Shown: positions 26,368-35,798 of the stretch, one piece after another
How the letters are laid out: every line of letters starts with the position of its first letter
How positions within the stretch are numbered: the stretch's first letter is position 1
DNA from: Burkholderia sp. Leaf177
GTDB lineage: Bacteria; Pseudomonadota; Gammaproteobacteria; Burkholderiales; Burkholderiaceae
DNA: 64,000 nucleotides
NCBI RefSeq assembly: GCF_001424345.1
Contig: NZ_LMPF01000001.1
Coordinates: forward strand, 699,751 to 763,750
Direction of reading: 5' to 3'
The notes under the pieces: generated by a model
What the model was told of the DNA's origin: nothing
Seen by the model: the letters and a program-made list of their open reading frames with translations, nothing else
The model's database searches: none
Made by a program: the position numbers and the translations under genes

Positions 26368-27210
26368 TTAATGGCCTGCCACGTCGTGCGGCTCGCCATC
26401 GCGGAGAAAAAACGCACGGGGACTTTCGCCGAATGCGCGCCTGAACATGGCTGAAAACGCGCTTTGACTTTGGTAGCCCAACAGCAGCGCGACTTGCGCA
26501 AGCGGTTTTCCCTGACTCAGCAACGGAATGGCGCGCGCCAGAACCGCCTGCTGACGCCATTGCGAAAAACTCACTCCCAATTCACGCCGGAATAGCCGGG
26601 CGATCGTGCGCGTGCTTGCACCCACGAGCGTGGCCCAGTGTTCGAGCGAATCGGCGGACGCCGGGTCTTCCAGCACCGCTTCGCACAACGCGAGCAGACG
26701 TTTGTCGGTGGGCATTGGAATGGAAAGCGGAAGCGGGCGCGATCGCGTGATTTCATCGAGGGCGAGGGTTCCCAGCAAGCGTTCACGTTCTCGCGAAATG
26801 GTCGTGTCGTTCAGCGCAACCGCCACTTCTCGCAACAGCGGCGAAACTTCGACCACCCGGCATGCATCGAGCCCTTCTGGCACAACGCTCTCATCGATAT
26901 AAAGCGTGCGCAGGAACGCGTCCTCCACAATTACCACTTCATGCGTGACGTTCGGCGGAACCCAGATTGCCCGCGATGGCGGCACCATCCACGTAGAACC
27001 TTCCGCGGCGATCCGCAAAACGCCACGAGTCGTGCACGCAACCTGCGCCCAGGCGTGGGTATGGCGCGCGATCCGGACGCCAGCCGGCACGGGCCGCGAT
27101 CGTACGCGGATGGGATGCGCGGGCGTAGGCGACGACTCGGCCGGAATGTCGAGATGTTCGACTTCCTCGGCGGTTTCGACAAGTGTGGGACGCTCGGTCT
27201 TGATCAGCAT
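26368..27210 (-). CDS. AraC family transcriptional regulator with N-terminal cupin
   Basis: A 280-residue regulator. The N-terminal AraC-type cupin (GVRIARHTHAWAQVACTTRGVLRI; WVPPNVTHEVVI) would sense a small ligand. The C-terminal pair of helix-turn-helix units reads DSLEHWATLVGASTRTIARLF and KPLAQVALLLGYQSQSAFSAMF. The layout resembles the NimR/YeaM subgroup, which often regulates a neighbouring exporter; none is adjacent here. The frame is open far upstream, but homology and the ATG at 27210 set the start. Confidence 0.87.
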   Translation of the reverse strand: MLIKTERPTLVETAEEVEHLDIPAESSPTPAHPIRVRSRPVPAGVRIARHTHAWAQVACTTRGVLRIAAEGSTWMVPPSRAIWVPPNVTHEVVIVEDAFLRTLYIDESVVPEGLDACRVVEVSPLLREVAVALNDTTISRERERLLGTLALDEITRSRPLPLSIPMPTDKRLLALCEAVLEDPASADSLEHWATLVGASTRTIARLFRRELGVSFSQWRQQAVLARAIPLLSQGKPLAQVALLLGYQSQSAFSAMFRRAFGESPRAFFLRDGEPHDVAGH

Positions 27211-27318
27211 GCGGTCTCTCGACGGATTTCGATCATGATAGTCAATGCATCGCCGTTTTTGCTCTTGGCATAATGCGCGCTGAATTGTCTGCAACTCTTT
27301 GTTCGAGGAATCAAGCGC

Positions 27319-27732
27319 ATGCAACACGTATTCGTCTACGGCACGCTGCGAGCCGGGGAGAGCAATGATATTCATCGCGCGGCCGCACGAAATGGCATTG
27401 CGGATCCTGTGCTTGTGGGCGCGGGCCATATCAACGGGCGGCTTTACGATTTCGGCGCGTATCCCGGCGTCGTTTTGGATGCGAGCGCTGCGCCGGTTCA
27501 TGGCGATGTTTATCGTATAGAACATACGCTCGTTCCCGTTCTCGATGAAATCGAGGAGGTGGTCCCGGATATCAGCGGCCTATTTCGTGGCGAGCATTTG
27601 CACGTGAAAGTCGAGCTCGATGGACGCGCTCAAGAGATCGAATGCCTTATCTATCCGGTGAGCGACGCGGCGGTGAAGGGGTTGCCGCGTATCGATAGTG
27701 GCGACTGGGTAAGCTACCGAGGTTCGAGATAA
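27319..27732 (+). CDS. Gamma-glutamylcyclotransferase-like protein (AIG2/YtfP family)
   Basis: A 137-residue protein with the family signature near its start, HVFVYGTLRAGESN (residues 3-16), which forms the ligand pocket. A candidate catalytic glutamate follows in VLDEIEEV, near residue 76. Relatives release 5-oxoproline from gamma-glutamyl amines or dipeptides, but many bacterial YtfP proteins have no proven activity. It is divergent from the AraC-type gene and could be one of its targets. Confidence 0.82.
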   Translation: MQHVFVYGTLRAGESNDIHRAAARNGIADPVLVGAGHINGRLYDFGAYPGVVLDASAAPVHGDVYRIEHTLVPVLDEIEEVVPDISGLFRGEHLHVKVELDGRAQEIECLIYPVSDAAVKGLPRIDSGDWVSYRGSR

Positions 27733-27806
27733 CGCCGGCAGACCTTAGGCACTCGCCAATTCCGTTACTACAATAGAAAGCGACACGGAGTGCGAGGGAG
27801 GCCGCC

Positions 27807-28241
27807 ATGTTCAAGCACATTCTCGTTCCAACGGACGGGTCGATTCTGTCGCAGAAGGCAATCGACGGCGCGATCGATCTGGCGCAATCCGTCGGCGCGC
27901 GGATCACGGCGTACGCTTGCTTGCCGCTCTATCCGTATTCCCCGTTCGCCGATGTCGCCGTCGAGCCGCCGAGCGATTTTCACGAGCGATCGGAGAGGGA
28001 AGCGCGCGAACATCTGGCCGCGGTTGAAGCCGCGGCGGTTTCGGCAGGCGTTCCGTGCGATGCCGTAACCAGTGTCGAATCGGCGCCTTATATTGGAATA
28101 ATCGATATCGCCGAACGCGACGGCTGCGATGTGATCTTCATGGCGTCTCACGGACGACGCGGATTAGGAAGCTTGCTGATCGGCAGCGAGACGCAGCGCG
28201 TGCTGACGCATACAAAAATTCCTGTGATCGTGTATCGATAA
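27807..28241 (+). CDS. Universal stress protein (UspA family)
   Basis: A 144-residue Usp domain protein beginning MFKHILVPTDGSILSQKAID. The ATP-binding type loop is visible in MASHGRRGLGSLLIGSETQRVL, matching the G-2X-G-9X-G(S/T) pattern. Such proteins are cytoplasmic dimers raised under stress or starvation. GGGAG lies upstream of the ATG. A terminator shared with aceA follows. Confidence 0.92.
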   Translation: MFKHILVPTDGSILSQKAIDGAIDLAQSVGARITAYACLPLYPYSPFADVAVEPPSDFHERSEREAREHLAAVEAAAVSAGVPCDAVTSVESAPYIGIIDIAERDGCDVIFMASHGRRGLGSLLIGSETQRVLTHTKIPVIVYR

Positions 28242-28249
28242 ACGAAGCG

Positions 28250-28286
28250 AAAAGGGCATACGGTTATGGCCGTATGCCCTTTTTTA
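28250..28286. terminator. Bidirectional terminator between uspA-like gene and aceA
   Basis: AAAAGGGCATACGG (28250-28263) pairs with CCGTATGCCCTTTT (28270-28283) around a 6-base loop, with further T's to 28286. Confidence 0.93.
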
Positions 28287-28308
28287 ACCTCAAATCACTC
28301 GCGTCGTA

Positions 28309-29613
<1,305 letters not shown>

Positions 29614-29703
29614 GGCGTTTCTCCTTTGATTGCCTGGCTAATGAGTAACTGGATGGTCGTCTTGTTAAGCAGGGCGGGGCTTATTGGTTTGCTCCGTTGC
29701 CCA

Positions 29704-29719
29704 ACTCTTATATAAGAGT
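29704..29719. promoter_or_regulatory. 16-base perfect palindrome upstream of aceA
   Basis: ACTCTTAT-ATAAGAGT is a perfect palindrome centred about 98 bases before the aceA start. Read on the minus strand it overlaps a possible -10 (TCTTAT) set 18 bases after TTGAAG. A repressor site is the simplest reading, but the regulator is unknown. Confidence 0.55.
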
Positions 29720-29796
29720 CTAGGGACGTCGCGATCTTCAAGCCAGCTTCTAGTCAAGAAATTTTAAGAATTATTATTGTTTTAATTCAGTTAGTT

Positions 29797-29814
29797 ATGT
29801 GATGAATATCACAT
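29797..29814. promoter_or_regulatory. CRP/FNR-family-like operator upstream of aceA
   Basis: ATGTGAT-GAAT-ATCACAT has 7-base perfect arms and fits TGTGA-N6-TCACA, the consensus of CRP-type regulators. It lies about 190 bases before aceA. The next gene (rhlE-type helicase) ends on the same strand nearby, so aceA is the only obvious target. Confidence 0.55.
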
Positions 29815-29920
29815 TATGGAATGACCTCTTTCATCCTGATATGCTGGGTTTTGTGCCGTGCATCAACAATTTCATCGCCCGCGAAGTCTTTCCACATCGT
29901 GAAACGTCACGAACAGACGA

Positions 29921-29948
29921 AAAAAAACCGATGCACGAAGGCATCGGT
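29921..29948 (-). terminator. Terminator of the RhlE-type helicase gene
   Basis: GCATCGGT (29941-29948) and ACCGATGC (29927-29934) form an 8-base stem. On the minus strand it is followed by a run of seven T's (29921-29927 as A's on the plus strand). Confidence 0.85.
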
Positions 29949-29997
29949 CTTTTCATCGAGCGAAGCGCGCAAGCAGCGCGCCGCACGTTAACTACAT

Positions 29998-31668
29998 TTA
30001 GCTGCCACGACGCGGAGCGCGCGGGCCGTCGTTACGACGTGCCGCATAACCGTCGCGCGAACCGCCGCCGAAGCCCGAACCGCCATCACGCGATCCACCG
30101 CCACTGCGGTAGCCGTCACGCGAACCACCGTCACGCGAATCACGTGCACCGGCGCTTGCGGGCTTGTTGCCCCAGCCACCCGGCTTGCCCGAACCGCTGC
30201 TGCCACCGCCGTTACCAAAACGACGACCGGCGGCGCCAGCACCCGCACCACCGCCCGGACGGCCGCGGCCGCCAAAGCCCGGACGACCACCGCCGCCAGC
30301 CGGAGCCGAACGACGCGGCTCGAAGCCTGCGATCACGCTCACTGCCAACGGCAGGCGCACGAAACGCTCGATGCGCTTCAACGCACCTTGCTCGGCGTGG
30401 TGCACGAGGCTGATTGCCGTGCCCGTACGGCCAGCACGACCCGTACGACCGATACGGTGAACATAATCTTCCGCGAACTTCGGCAGGTCGTAGTTGAACA
30501 CGTGCGTGATGCCGGGAATATCGATACCGCGAGCCGCGACGTCGGTTGCCACCAGCACGCGCACCTTGCGTTCACGCAGCGCACGAATCGTGCGGTTGCG
30601 CGCGCCTTGCGGCAGATCGCCGTGCAGTGCGGCCGATTCAAAACCAGCGTCCGACAAGCGGATAGCCAGTTGGTCAGCGTCGTTCTTGGTTGCCGTGAAA
30701 ACGATAGCCTGGTCAAGGCCGGCGTCGCGCAACAGATGGTCGAGCAGACGATCCTTGTGATCGCGGTCATCGACGTAATGCACGGTTTGCGCAATGTTGT
30801 TCTGTGCTTCGAGCTTTTGGATGATCTCGATGCGTTCCGGGTTCTTCAACAGGCGGCCGGTCAGCGAGCTGATCTTGCCGTCGATGGTCGCCGAGAACAG
30901 CAGCGTTTGACGCGAAGCGGGCGTAGCGGCAACAATGGTTTCGATATCGTCGATGAAACCCATGTCCAGCATGCGGTCGGCTTCGTCGAGCACGAGCATT
31001 TGCAGTTGCGACAGGTCAATACGACCGCGTTCCAGGTGGTCCAGCAGACGGCCCGGCGTAGCGACCAGGATTTCCGGGTTCTTCGCGAGCAGCATCAGTT
31101 GCTGGCCATAAGCGACACCGCCCAGGATGCTGACCGTGCGCAGACGGCGCAGATGCTTGCCGTAGGTGGTTGCTGCAGCCGTAACCTGCATGGCGAGTTC
31201 GCGCGTCGGCGTCAGAACCAGCATGGTCGGACGAGCAACCGGCTGTTGACGGCGTGCCGGGCGTGCATTCGGATCGTGCGGCTCACGCGGAGCAGCGGCT
31301 TTGGCTTTTTCGAGCTGCGAGAAACGTTCGATAGCCGGCAGCATGAACGCTGCCGTCTTGCCCGAACCGGTCGGGCTGGAAACCAGCAAGTCACGGCCGG
31401 CGAGCGCTGCGGGGATCGCGCGCTGCTGAACCGGCGTGGGCACCTGGTAACCAGAAGCGGTCAACGCAACGACGATTTCCGGCGACAAGCCAAGCGATTC
31501 GAAGCTCGGGCCAGTCTGGACGGCGATCGCTGCGCCAACGGGTGCAACTGAAGAAATGGGGGCAGGGATAGCGGGCGAAGCAGATGATGCCGGCGCCGCG
31601 GGTACGTCTGTACCGAGTGCCACTGCAGCGATGGAGTCCAGCGGGCTATTGGTGTTGCTCGAAGTCAT
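29998..31668 (-). CDS. rhlE: DEAD-box RNA helicase, RhlE type, with Gly/Arg-rich tail
   Basis: A 556-residue ATP-dependent RNA helicase, likely in ribosome assembly or RNA turnover. An Ala/Pro-rich leader (1-54) precedes the Q motif (SFESLGLSPEIVVALTASGY). Walker A SPTGSGKT (98-105), VLDEADRMLD, the SAT motif (FSATIDGK) and HRIGRTGRAG follow in order. The last 95 or so residues are Gly/Arg/Ser-rich repeats (SRDGGSRDGYRSGGG), typical of RNA-binding tails. AAGGA before the ATG at 31668 sets the start over an in-frame codon at 31707. A terminator lies downstream. Confidence 0.93.
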   Translation of the reverse strand: MTSSNTNSPLDSIAAVALGTDVPAAPASSASPAIPAPISSVAPVGAAIAVQTGPSFESLGLSPEIVVALTASGYQVPTPVQQRAIPAALAGRDLLVSSPTGSGKTAAFMLPAIERFSQLEKAKAAAPREPHDPNARPARRQQPVARPTMLVLTPTRELAMQVTAAATTYGKHLRRLRTVSILGGVAYGQQLMLLAKNPEILVATPGRLLDHLERGRIDLSQLQMLVLDEADRMLDMGFIDDIETIVAATPASRQTLLFSATIDGKISSLTGRLLKNPERIEIIQKLEAQNNIAQTVHYVDDRDHKDRLLDHLLRDAGLDQAIVFTATKNDADQLAIRLSDAGFESAALHGDLPQGARNRTIRALRERKVRVLVATDVAARGIDIPGITHVFNYDLPKFAEDYVHRIGRTGRAGRTGTAISLVHHAEQGALKRIERFVRLPLAVSVIAGFEPRRSAPAGGGGRPGFGGRGRPGGGAGAGAAGRRFGNGGGSSGSGKPGGWGNKPASAGARDSRDGGSRDGYRSGGGSRDGGSGFGGGSRDGYAARRNDGPRAPRRGS

Positions 31669-32130
31669 GTCGATCCTTGAAACGGGGAATAAGGCGTGTG
31701 GCGCCAATCGGCATACCCAAGTCGTCAGATTCAGCGAGCAAAGAAGCAGCGAGCAAATCGAAAAACGGGGGCAGCTCGCAACAATAAAGGCGAGCTTTTC
31801 GTTAGAAGCTGTATCGGATTCGACAGGCCGAGGCGGCGTTGTCGTCAGCCTGATGCATGATCGGCCGAAGAAGGCCTAGCAGGGAGGGGACAGTTTCTAA
31901 ACTGGATTGGAGCAAAACGCTACGAGGCGCCGCGCTGCGTGCGATGAACCGACTTCAAACATCAATTCACCCGGTCACAGTGAAGCGCAGGCAACAGTAT
32001 ATCGGGAATTGTTGCGCTGCGCCAGATTTTAAGACAGTTTGATTCAATAGCAGGTTGGATAGCGTTGGCGGGAGCGACGAACGTTGTTTTGACGCCCGGT
32101 TGAAGTCAATGCCAAGCGTGAGCCATCCGT
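31669..32130. other. 462-base gap, no gene seen
   Basis: This lies between the helicase start and the end of the acyl-CoA-binding protein gene, both on the minus strand. It should hold the helicase promoter. I found no convincing gene, no terminator with a T run and no clear sigma-70 pair. Confidence 0.4.
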
Positions 32131-32403
32131 TCAGGCCGATTCGCCATTTTTCAGCGATTCAACCAGTTCCACATATTGCTGTTTGGCCGTGTCCTGCGGC
32201 GTGCCGTTGAGCGCAGCCCATGCATCGTATTTGTATTTGCCGACGATATCGGCAAAACCGGGCTTTTCGTCCTTGCTCGCGTCGCCAACGCTGCCCTGCT
32301 TGAAGAGCGCATACAGGCGCAGCAGCGTAAGGTTGCCCGGGCGTTCAGGCAGTTCTTTGACATCGGCCTGGGCTTTGACAAACTGCGCATCAATGTCGCT
32401 CAT
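32131..32403 (-). CDS. Acyl-CoA-binding protein
   Basis: A 90-residue four-helix ACBP that binds long-chain acyl-CoA in the cytoplasm. Family positions are present: LRLYALFKQGSVGD, KPGFADIVGKYKYDAW (Lys and Tyr that grip the CoA phosphate) and the closing YVELVESL. A frame continues upstream, but GGAG 6 bases before the ATG at 32403 and the family length set the start. It is divergent from tsaB. Confidence 0.94.
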   Translation of the reverse strand: MSDIDAQFVKAQADVKELPERPGNLTLLRLYALFKQGSVGDASKDEKPGFADIVGKYKYDAWAALNGTPQDTAKQQYVELVESLKNGESA

Positions 32404-32568
32404 TCGGTTCTCCGTAAATGCTTGAATAGGTTGGAAGATCATAGCAAGCGCACGCGGAGCAAATTTCGAGGTTTTCTTCCAGATATTTGCCAAAGGACGT
32501 GTCATCAACCTGTTCGCGGAAGGCGCACGCACATTTTTGCGCCGACGCCACGCATTACAATAGCGGCC

Positions 32569-33429
32569 ATGACACGTACAGTTTTGCTCGCCCTCGATAC
32601 ATCGACCGAATATTGCTCGGTTGCGCTGCTGGTCGCCGGGCCGGCGGCCGCTGCGGCTCATCGAAACGCTCCGCACCACGCTTCGGGCGAAATCCAGGTT
32701 TGGTTCAGCCATGAATTGACTGGGCCCGTTTCCAGCACGCGCCTGCTGCCCGCCATCCGCGAGTTGTTCGATCAAGCCGGTCTGAAGCTCGCCGATTGCA
32801 GCGCAATCGCTTTTGGCGCCGGGCCCGGATCGTTCACGGGTTTGCGCACGGCGACCGGCGTGGCGCAGGGACTGGCCTTTGGCCTGGGCATTCCCGTCGT
32901 GCCCGTCGGCACCTTGCTCGCCTGCGCCGAATTCGCGCGCTTGCACGAACCGTCGGTTACGCGTGTGCTCGCCGCGCTCGATGCCCGCATGAACGAAGCG
33001 TATTGGGCCGACTTTCGCTGGGACGATGCCGCGAACGATTGGGTCACGCTCCAGGCGGCATCGCTGGATGTGCCGGGCGTCATTCCGGCACCCGATGTTC
33101 CTTTCACGCTCGCGGGCAACGCGGCTGCTGCATTCGGCGACCTTTTGCCGATACAGCAATCAGCCGCGTGCCATGTCGACCTCGATGCGCTTCCGCACGC
33201 CTTGCCCGTCGCGCTCGCCGGACTTCGCGCTTTTCGCGCTGGCCGCACGGTTGCAGCGGATCAGGCCGCGCCAGAGTACGTGCGCAACAAGGTCGCGCAG
33301 ACAACCGCCGAGCGTTTGGACGCGCGCGCGGCGAAGGACGCTGCGGCTCAAGCCGCTTCTGAACCCGCTTCTAAGTCCGCTTCCAAGTCCGACTCTCAAA
33401 CCGCTTCCGCTACGGAGCCGTTACGGTGA
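32569..33429 (+). CDS. tsaB: tRNA threonylcarbamoyladenosine biosynthesis protein
   Basis: TsaB supports TsaD in making t6A37 on tRNAs that read ANN codons. The ASKHA-fold N-terminus is LLALDTSTEYCSVALL, and the segment GAGPGSFTGLRTATGVAQGLA is the TsaB signature. The 286-residue protein is longer than usual because of a C-terminal tail rich in Ala, Ser, Lys and Thr (about the last 30 residues) that looks like degenerate short repeats. Its TGA overlaps the GTG start of rimI by 4 bases. Confidence 0.94.
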   Translation: MTRTVLLALDTSTEYCSVALLVAGPAAAAAHRNAPHHASGEIQVWFSHELTGPVSSTRLLPAIRELFDQAGLKLADCSAIAFGAGPGSFTGLRTATGVAQGLAFGLGIPVVPVGTLLACAEFARLHEPSVTRVLAALDARMNEAYWADFRWDDAANDWVTLQAASLDVPGVIPAPDVPFTLAGNAAAAFGDLLPIQQSAACHVDLDALPHALPVALAGLRAFRAGRTVAADQAAPEYVRNKVAQTTAERLDARAAKDAAAQAASEPASKSASKSDSQTASATEPLR

Positions 33430-33920
33430 GCGGCGTGTTGCTCGCCGATCGCTATCTGTCGCCCATGACGGAAGCAGATCTTGACGAAGTCGCCGCCGTC
33501 GAGAAGATTGCGTACGAGTTTCCGTGGAGCCGCGGCAATTTCCAGGATTCGTTGCGCAACGGCTATTTCGGCGTTTGTTTGCGCCATGTCACCGGCACGT
33601 TGCTGGGCTATTGCGTGCTGATGCCCGTCGTCGATGAAATGCATCTTCTGAACCTGTGCGTCGCGCCGCAAGCGCAACATGCGGGCGCCGGGCTTACGCT
33701 GTTGCGCGAAGCAGTGCGCATCTCGCGGCATCAGAAGCTTGACGGTGTGCTGCTGGAAGTGCGGCCGTCGAATCCGCGAGCCATCCAGCTTTACGAACGC
33801 TTTGGGTTTGCCACTATTGGGCGTCGGAAAAACTATTATCCGGCGCGTCACCGGTCGCGCGAAGATGCGCTCGTCATGCGTTTGACGTTTTCAAAGGAGC
33901 CCGCCGATGGCGCTGCATAA
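33426..33920 (+). CDS. rimI: Ribosomal protein S18-alanine N-acetyltransferase
   Basis: RimI acetylates the N-terminal alanine of ribosomal protein S18. The 164-residue GNAT protein shows the acetyl-CoA loop (VAPQAQHAGAGLTLLREAV) and the family ending LEVRPSNPRAIQLYERFGF followed by IGRRKNYYPA. It starts with GTG inside the tsaB stop, and its last 14 bases overlap the next gene, so tsaB-rimI-udg are one coupled unit. tsaB and rimI neighbour each other in many bacteria. Confidence 0.94.
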   Translation: MSGVLLADRYLSPMTEADLDEVAAVEKIAYEFPWSRGNFQDSLRNGYFGVCLRHVTGTLLGYCVLMPVVDEMHLLNLCVAPQAQHAGAGLTLLREAVRISRHQKLDGVLLEVRPSNPRAIQLYERFGFATIGRRKNYYPARHRSREDALVMRLTFSKEPADGAA

Positions 33921-34881
33921 GTCGATGTTCGACGAGTTCGGACTCGGTACGATCTGGGTCAGACGCGCGACGCAGCCGGCTGAACCGGCCGCCGCTGTGT
34001 TCGAAGAACCGGTCACCGTGCCCGAGAGGTCAGCGCCGATCCCGTTGAATCGCGCGGCGGCCGCTGAGCTAGAACGCGCCGCCTCGATCGCGCCCGAACG
34101 TGATACCACTGACGCCTTGAGCGCACTCGACGCCGCGCTTTCGGCAGCGCAGAAAAGCCAGGGCTTGGTGCGGGAAACGCAGGTGGCATCGAAATCCGCA
34201 TCCGGCGAACCGCCAGCCTTCGATGACATCCCGTGGCTCGACGACGTTCCCGAAGAAGCGCGCACCGAGCCCGATACCCTCGATGAAACCGCGAACGACA
34301 TCGCGTCCCTCGACTGGGATGTGCTCGCTGACCGCGTGTCCGTTTGCGAGCGATGCAAATTATGCGAGCGGCGCACGAACGCGGTTTTCGGCGTGGGCGA
34401 CCGCGATGCCGACTGGATGCTGATTGGCGAGGCGCCAGGCGAAAACGAGGACAAGCTGGGCGAACCGTTCGTGGGACAGGCGGGCAAACTGCTGGACAGC
34501 ATGCTGCACTCGGTGGCGTTATCGCGTGAAGACAATGTGTTTATCGCGAACGTGATCAAGTGCCGGCCGCCCGGAAACCGCAATCCGGAACTCGATGAAG
34601 TCGCTCGATGCGAGCCGTATCTGAAACGTCAGGTCGCGTTGGTGAAGCCGAAGCTGATCGTCGCGCTCGGACGGTTCGCCGCGCAAAGCCTGCTCAAGTC
34701 CGAGGCGAGCATAGCGTCGCTGCGCGGGCGCGTGCACGACTATGAGGGCGTGCCGGTCATCGTGACGTATCACCCGGCTTATCTGTTGCGTAGTCTTCCT
34801 GACAAAGCCAAGGCGTGGGCTGATCTGTGCCTTGCGCAGGCGACTTATCGCGAGTCGCTGAAGGCGTCGGACGGCGCGTGA
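33907..34881 (+). CDS. Type 4 uracil-DNA glycosylase with N-terminal extension
   Basis: It removes uracil from DNA. The catalytic domain covers about residues 135-320 of 324. Motif A is GEAPGENEDKLGEPFVG and motif B is THE-type YHPAYLLR with H289. Cysteines for the [4Fe-4S] cluster are C147, C150 and C153 (one is likely spare), C219 and C235. Residues 1-130 are an Ala/Glu/Asp-rich segment not needed for the fold, with MFDEFGLGTIWVRR at the start and an acidic AFDDIPWLDDVPEE near 105-116. The gene starts inside rimI and ends on the GTG of the DUF1853 gene. Confidence 0.92.
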   Translation: MALHKSMFDEFGLGTIWVRRATQPAEPAAAVFEEPVTVPERSAPIPLNRAAAAELERAASIAPERDTTDALSALDAALSAAQKSQGLVRETQVASKSASGEPPAFDDIPWLDDVPEEARTEPDTLDETANDIASLDWDVLADRVSVCERCKLCERRTNAVFGVGDRDADWMLIGEAPGENEDKLGEPFVGQAGKLLDSMLHSVALSREDNVFIANVIKCRPPGNRNPELDEVARCEPYLKRQVALVKPKLIVALGRFAAQSLLKSEASIASLRGRVHDYEGVPVIVTYHPAYLLRSLPDKAKAWADLCLAQATYRESLKASDGA

Positions 34882-35798
34882 CGCTCGCCGGCAATAACAC
34901 GCAATTCAACGATCCCGCCGTCCGGGATCTCGCGTGGCTACTGTTTTCACCTGATCTGCTGAGCGCATCGCATGCAGGTGCGCCGCTGGCATGCGCTGTA
35001 GCACATGACAAGTTTGAGGCCACACTAAGCTGGCTCGCAGCGCTCGATAAAAATCCCGCAGCGCTGCATGTGCAGGCTTACAAGCCATCGCTGAAAAGGC
35101 TCGGTTTGTATGCCGAAGCCTTGCTCGAATACTTCTTGCGTCATGGACCCGATGCGCGGCTGATCGCGGCAAATGTGCCGTTGCGAGCGTCGGGACAGAC
35201 GCTCGGCGAGGTCGACTTTCTGTTGCAAGCCCACAGTGGCGAGCGCTTGCATTGGGAACTCGCGGTGAAGTTCTATTTGCATGTCGGCGAAGGTGAAGGC
35301 GCTCCCAGGTTGTCCGATTATGTTGGTCCCAACCTGCAGGATCGCTTCGATCTGAAGCACGATCGGCTTTTGAAGCATCAGTTAGGTTTGAGCGCCCGCG
35401 ATGAATTCGCATCGCTCGGTTTTGACGGTCCTTGGCGAGCCGAGTTGTTTGTAAAAGGCAAGCTGTTTTATCGGCGAGGAAGCACGCCAATGCCGCCTCG
35501 TGAAGTCGCGGATGATCATCTGCGCGGCTGGTGGATGACGGTATCGGAATGGCGGGAATCGAAGCGCGATGAACTTTACGCTGTCCTCCCAAGACTCGCG
35601 TGGCTGGCCGAGCGCGCGATATCAACTGAAGACGCTGCGGCGCTGAGCTTCGAAGCAAACGCGTTGACCTCGCCAATCATGGTCGCGAATTACGACCAAA
35701 GTTCCGGCGATATCTTGCAAGAACGTTCGCGTGGTTTTATCGTGCCGGAAGATTGGCCCGAGCGGGCGTTGCGTTACGCGCGGCTCACCACCACTTGA
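34878..35798 (+). CDS. DUF1853 family protein
   Basis: A 306-residue protein of unknown function. I chose the GTG at 34878, which overlaps the glycosylase stop by 4 bases. Family-like segments are RDLAWLLFSPDLL, LGLYAEALLEYFLRHG, LGEVDFLL, HWELAVKFYLH and GPNLQDRFDLKHDRLLKHQL. The order of a helix with E80/E84, then D113 and E127...K131 on adjacent strands is reminiscent of PD-(D/E)XK nucleases, but the E-x3-K spacing is not canonical. Coupling to a uracil-DNA glycosylase would fit a nucleic-acid role. It converges on thiD with a 14-base overlap. Confidence 0.78.
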   Translation: MTLAGNNTQFNDPAVRDLAWLLFSPDLLSASHAGAPLACAVAHDKFEATLSWLAALDKNPAALHVQAYKPSLKRLGLYAEALLEYFLRHGPDARLIAANVPLRASGQTLGEVDFLLQAHSGERLHWELAVKFYLHVGEGEGAPRLSDYVGPNLQDRFDLKHDRLLKHQLGLSARDEFASLGFDGPWRAELFVKGKLFYRRGSTPMPPREVADDHLRGWWMTVSEWRESKRDELYAVLPRLAWLAERAISTEDAAALSFEANALTSPIMVANYDQSSGDILQERSRGFIVPEDWPERALRYARLTTT

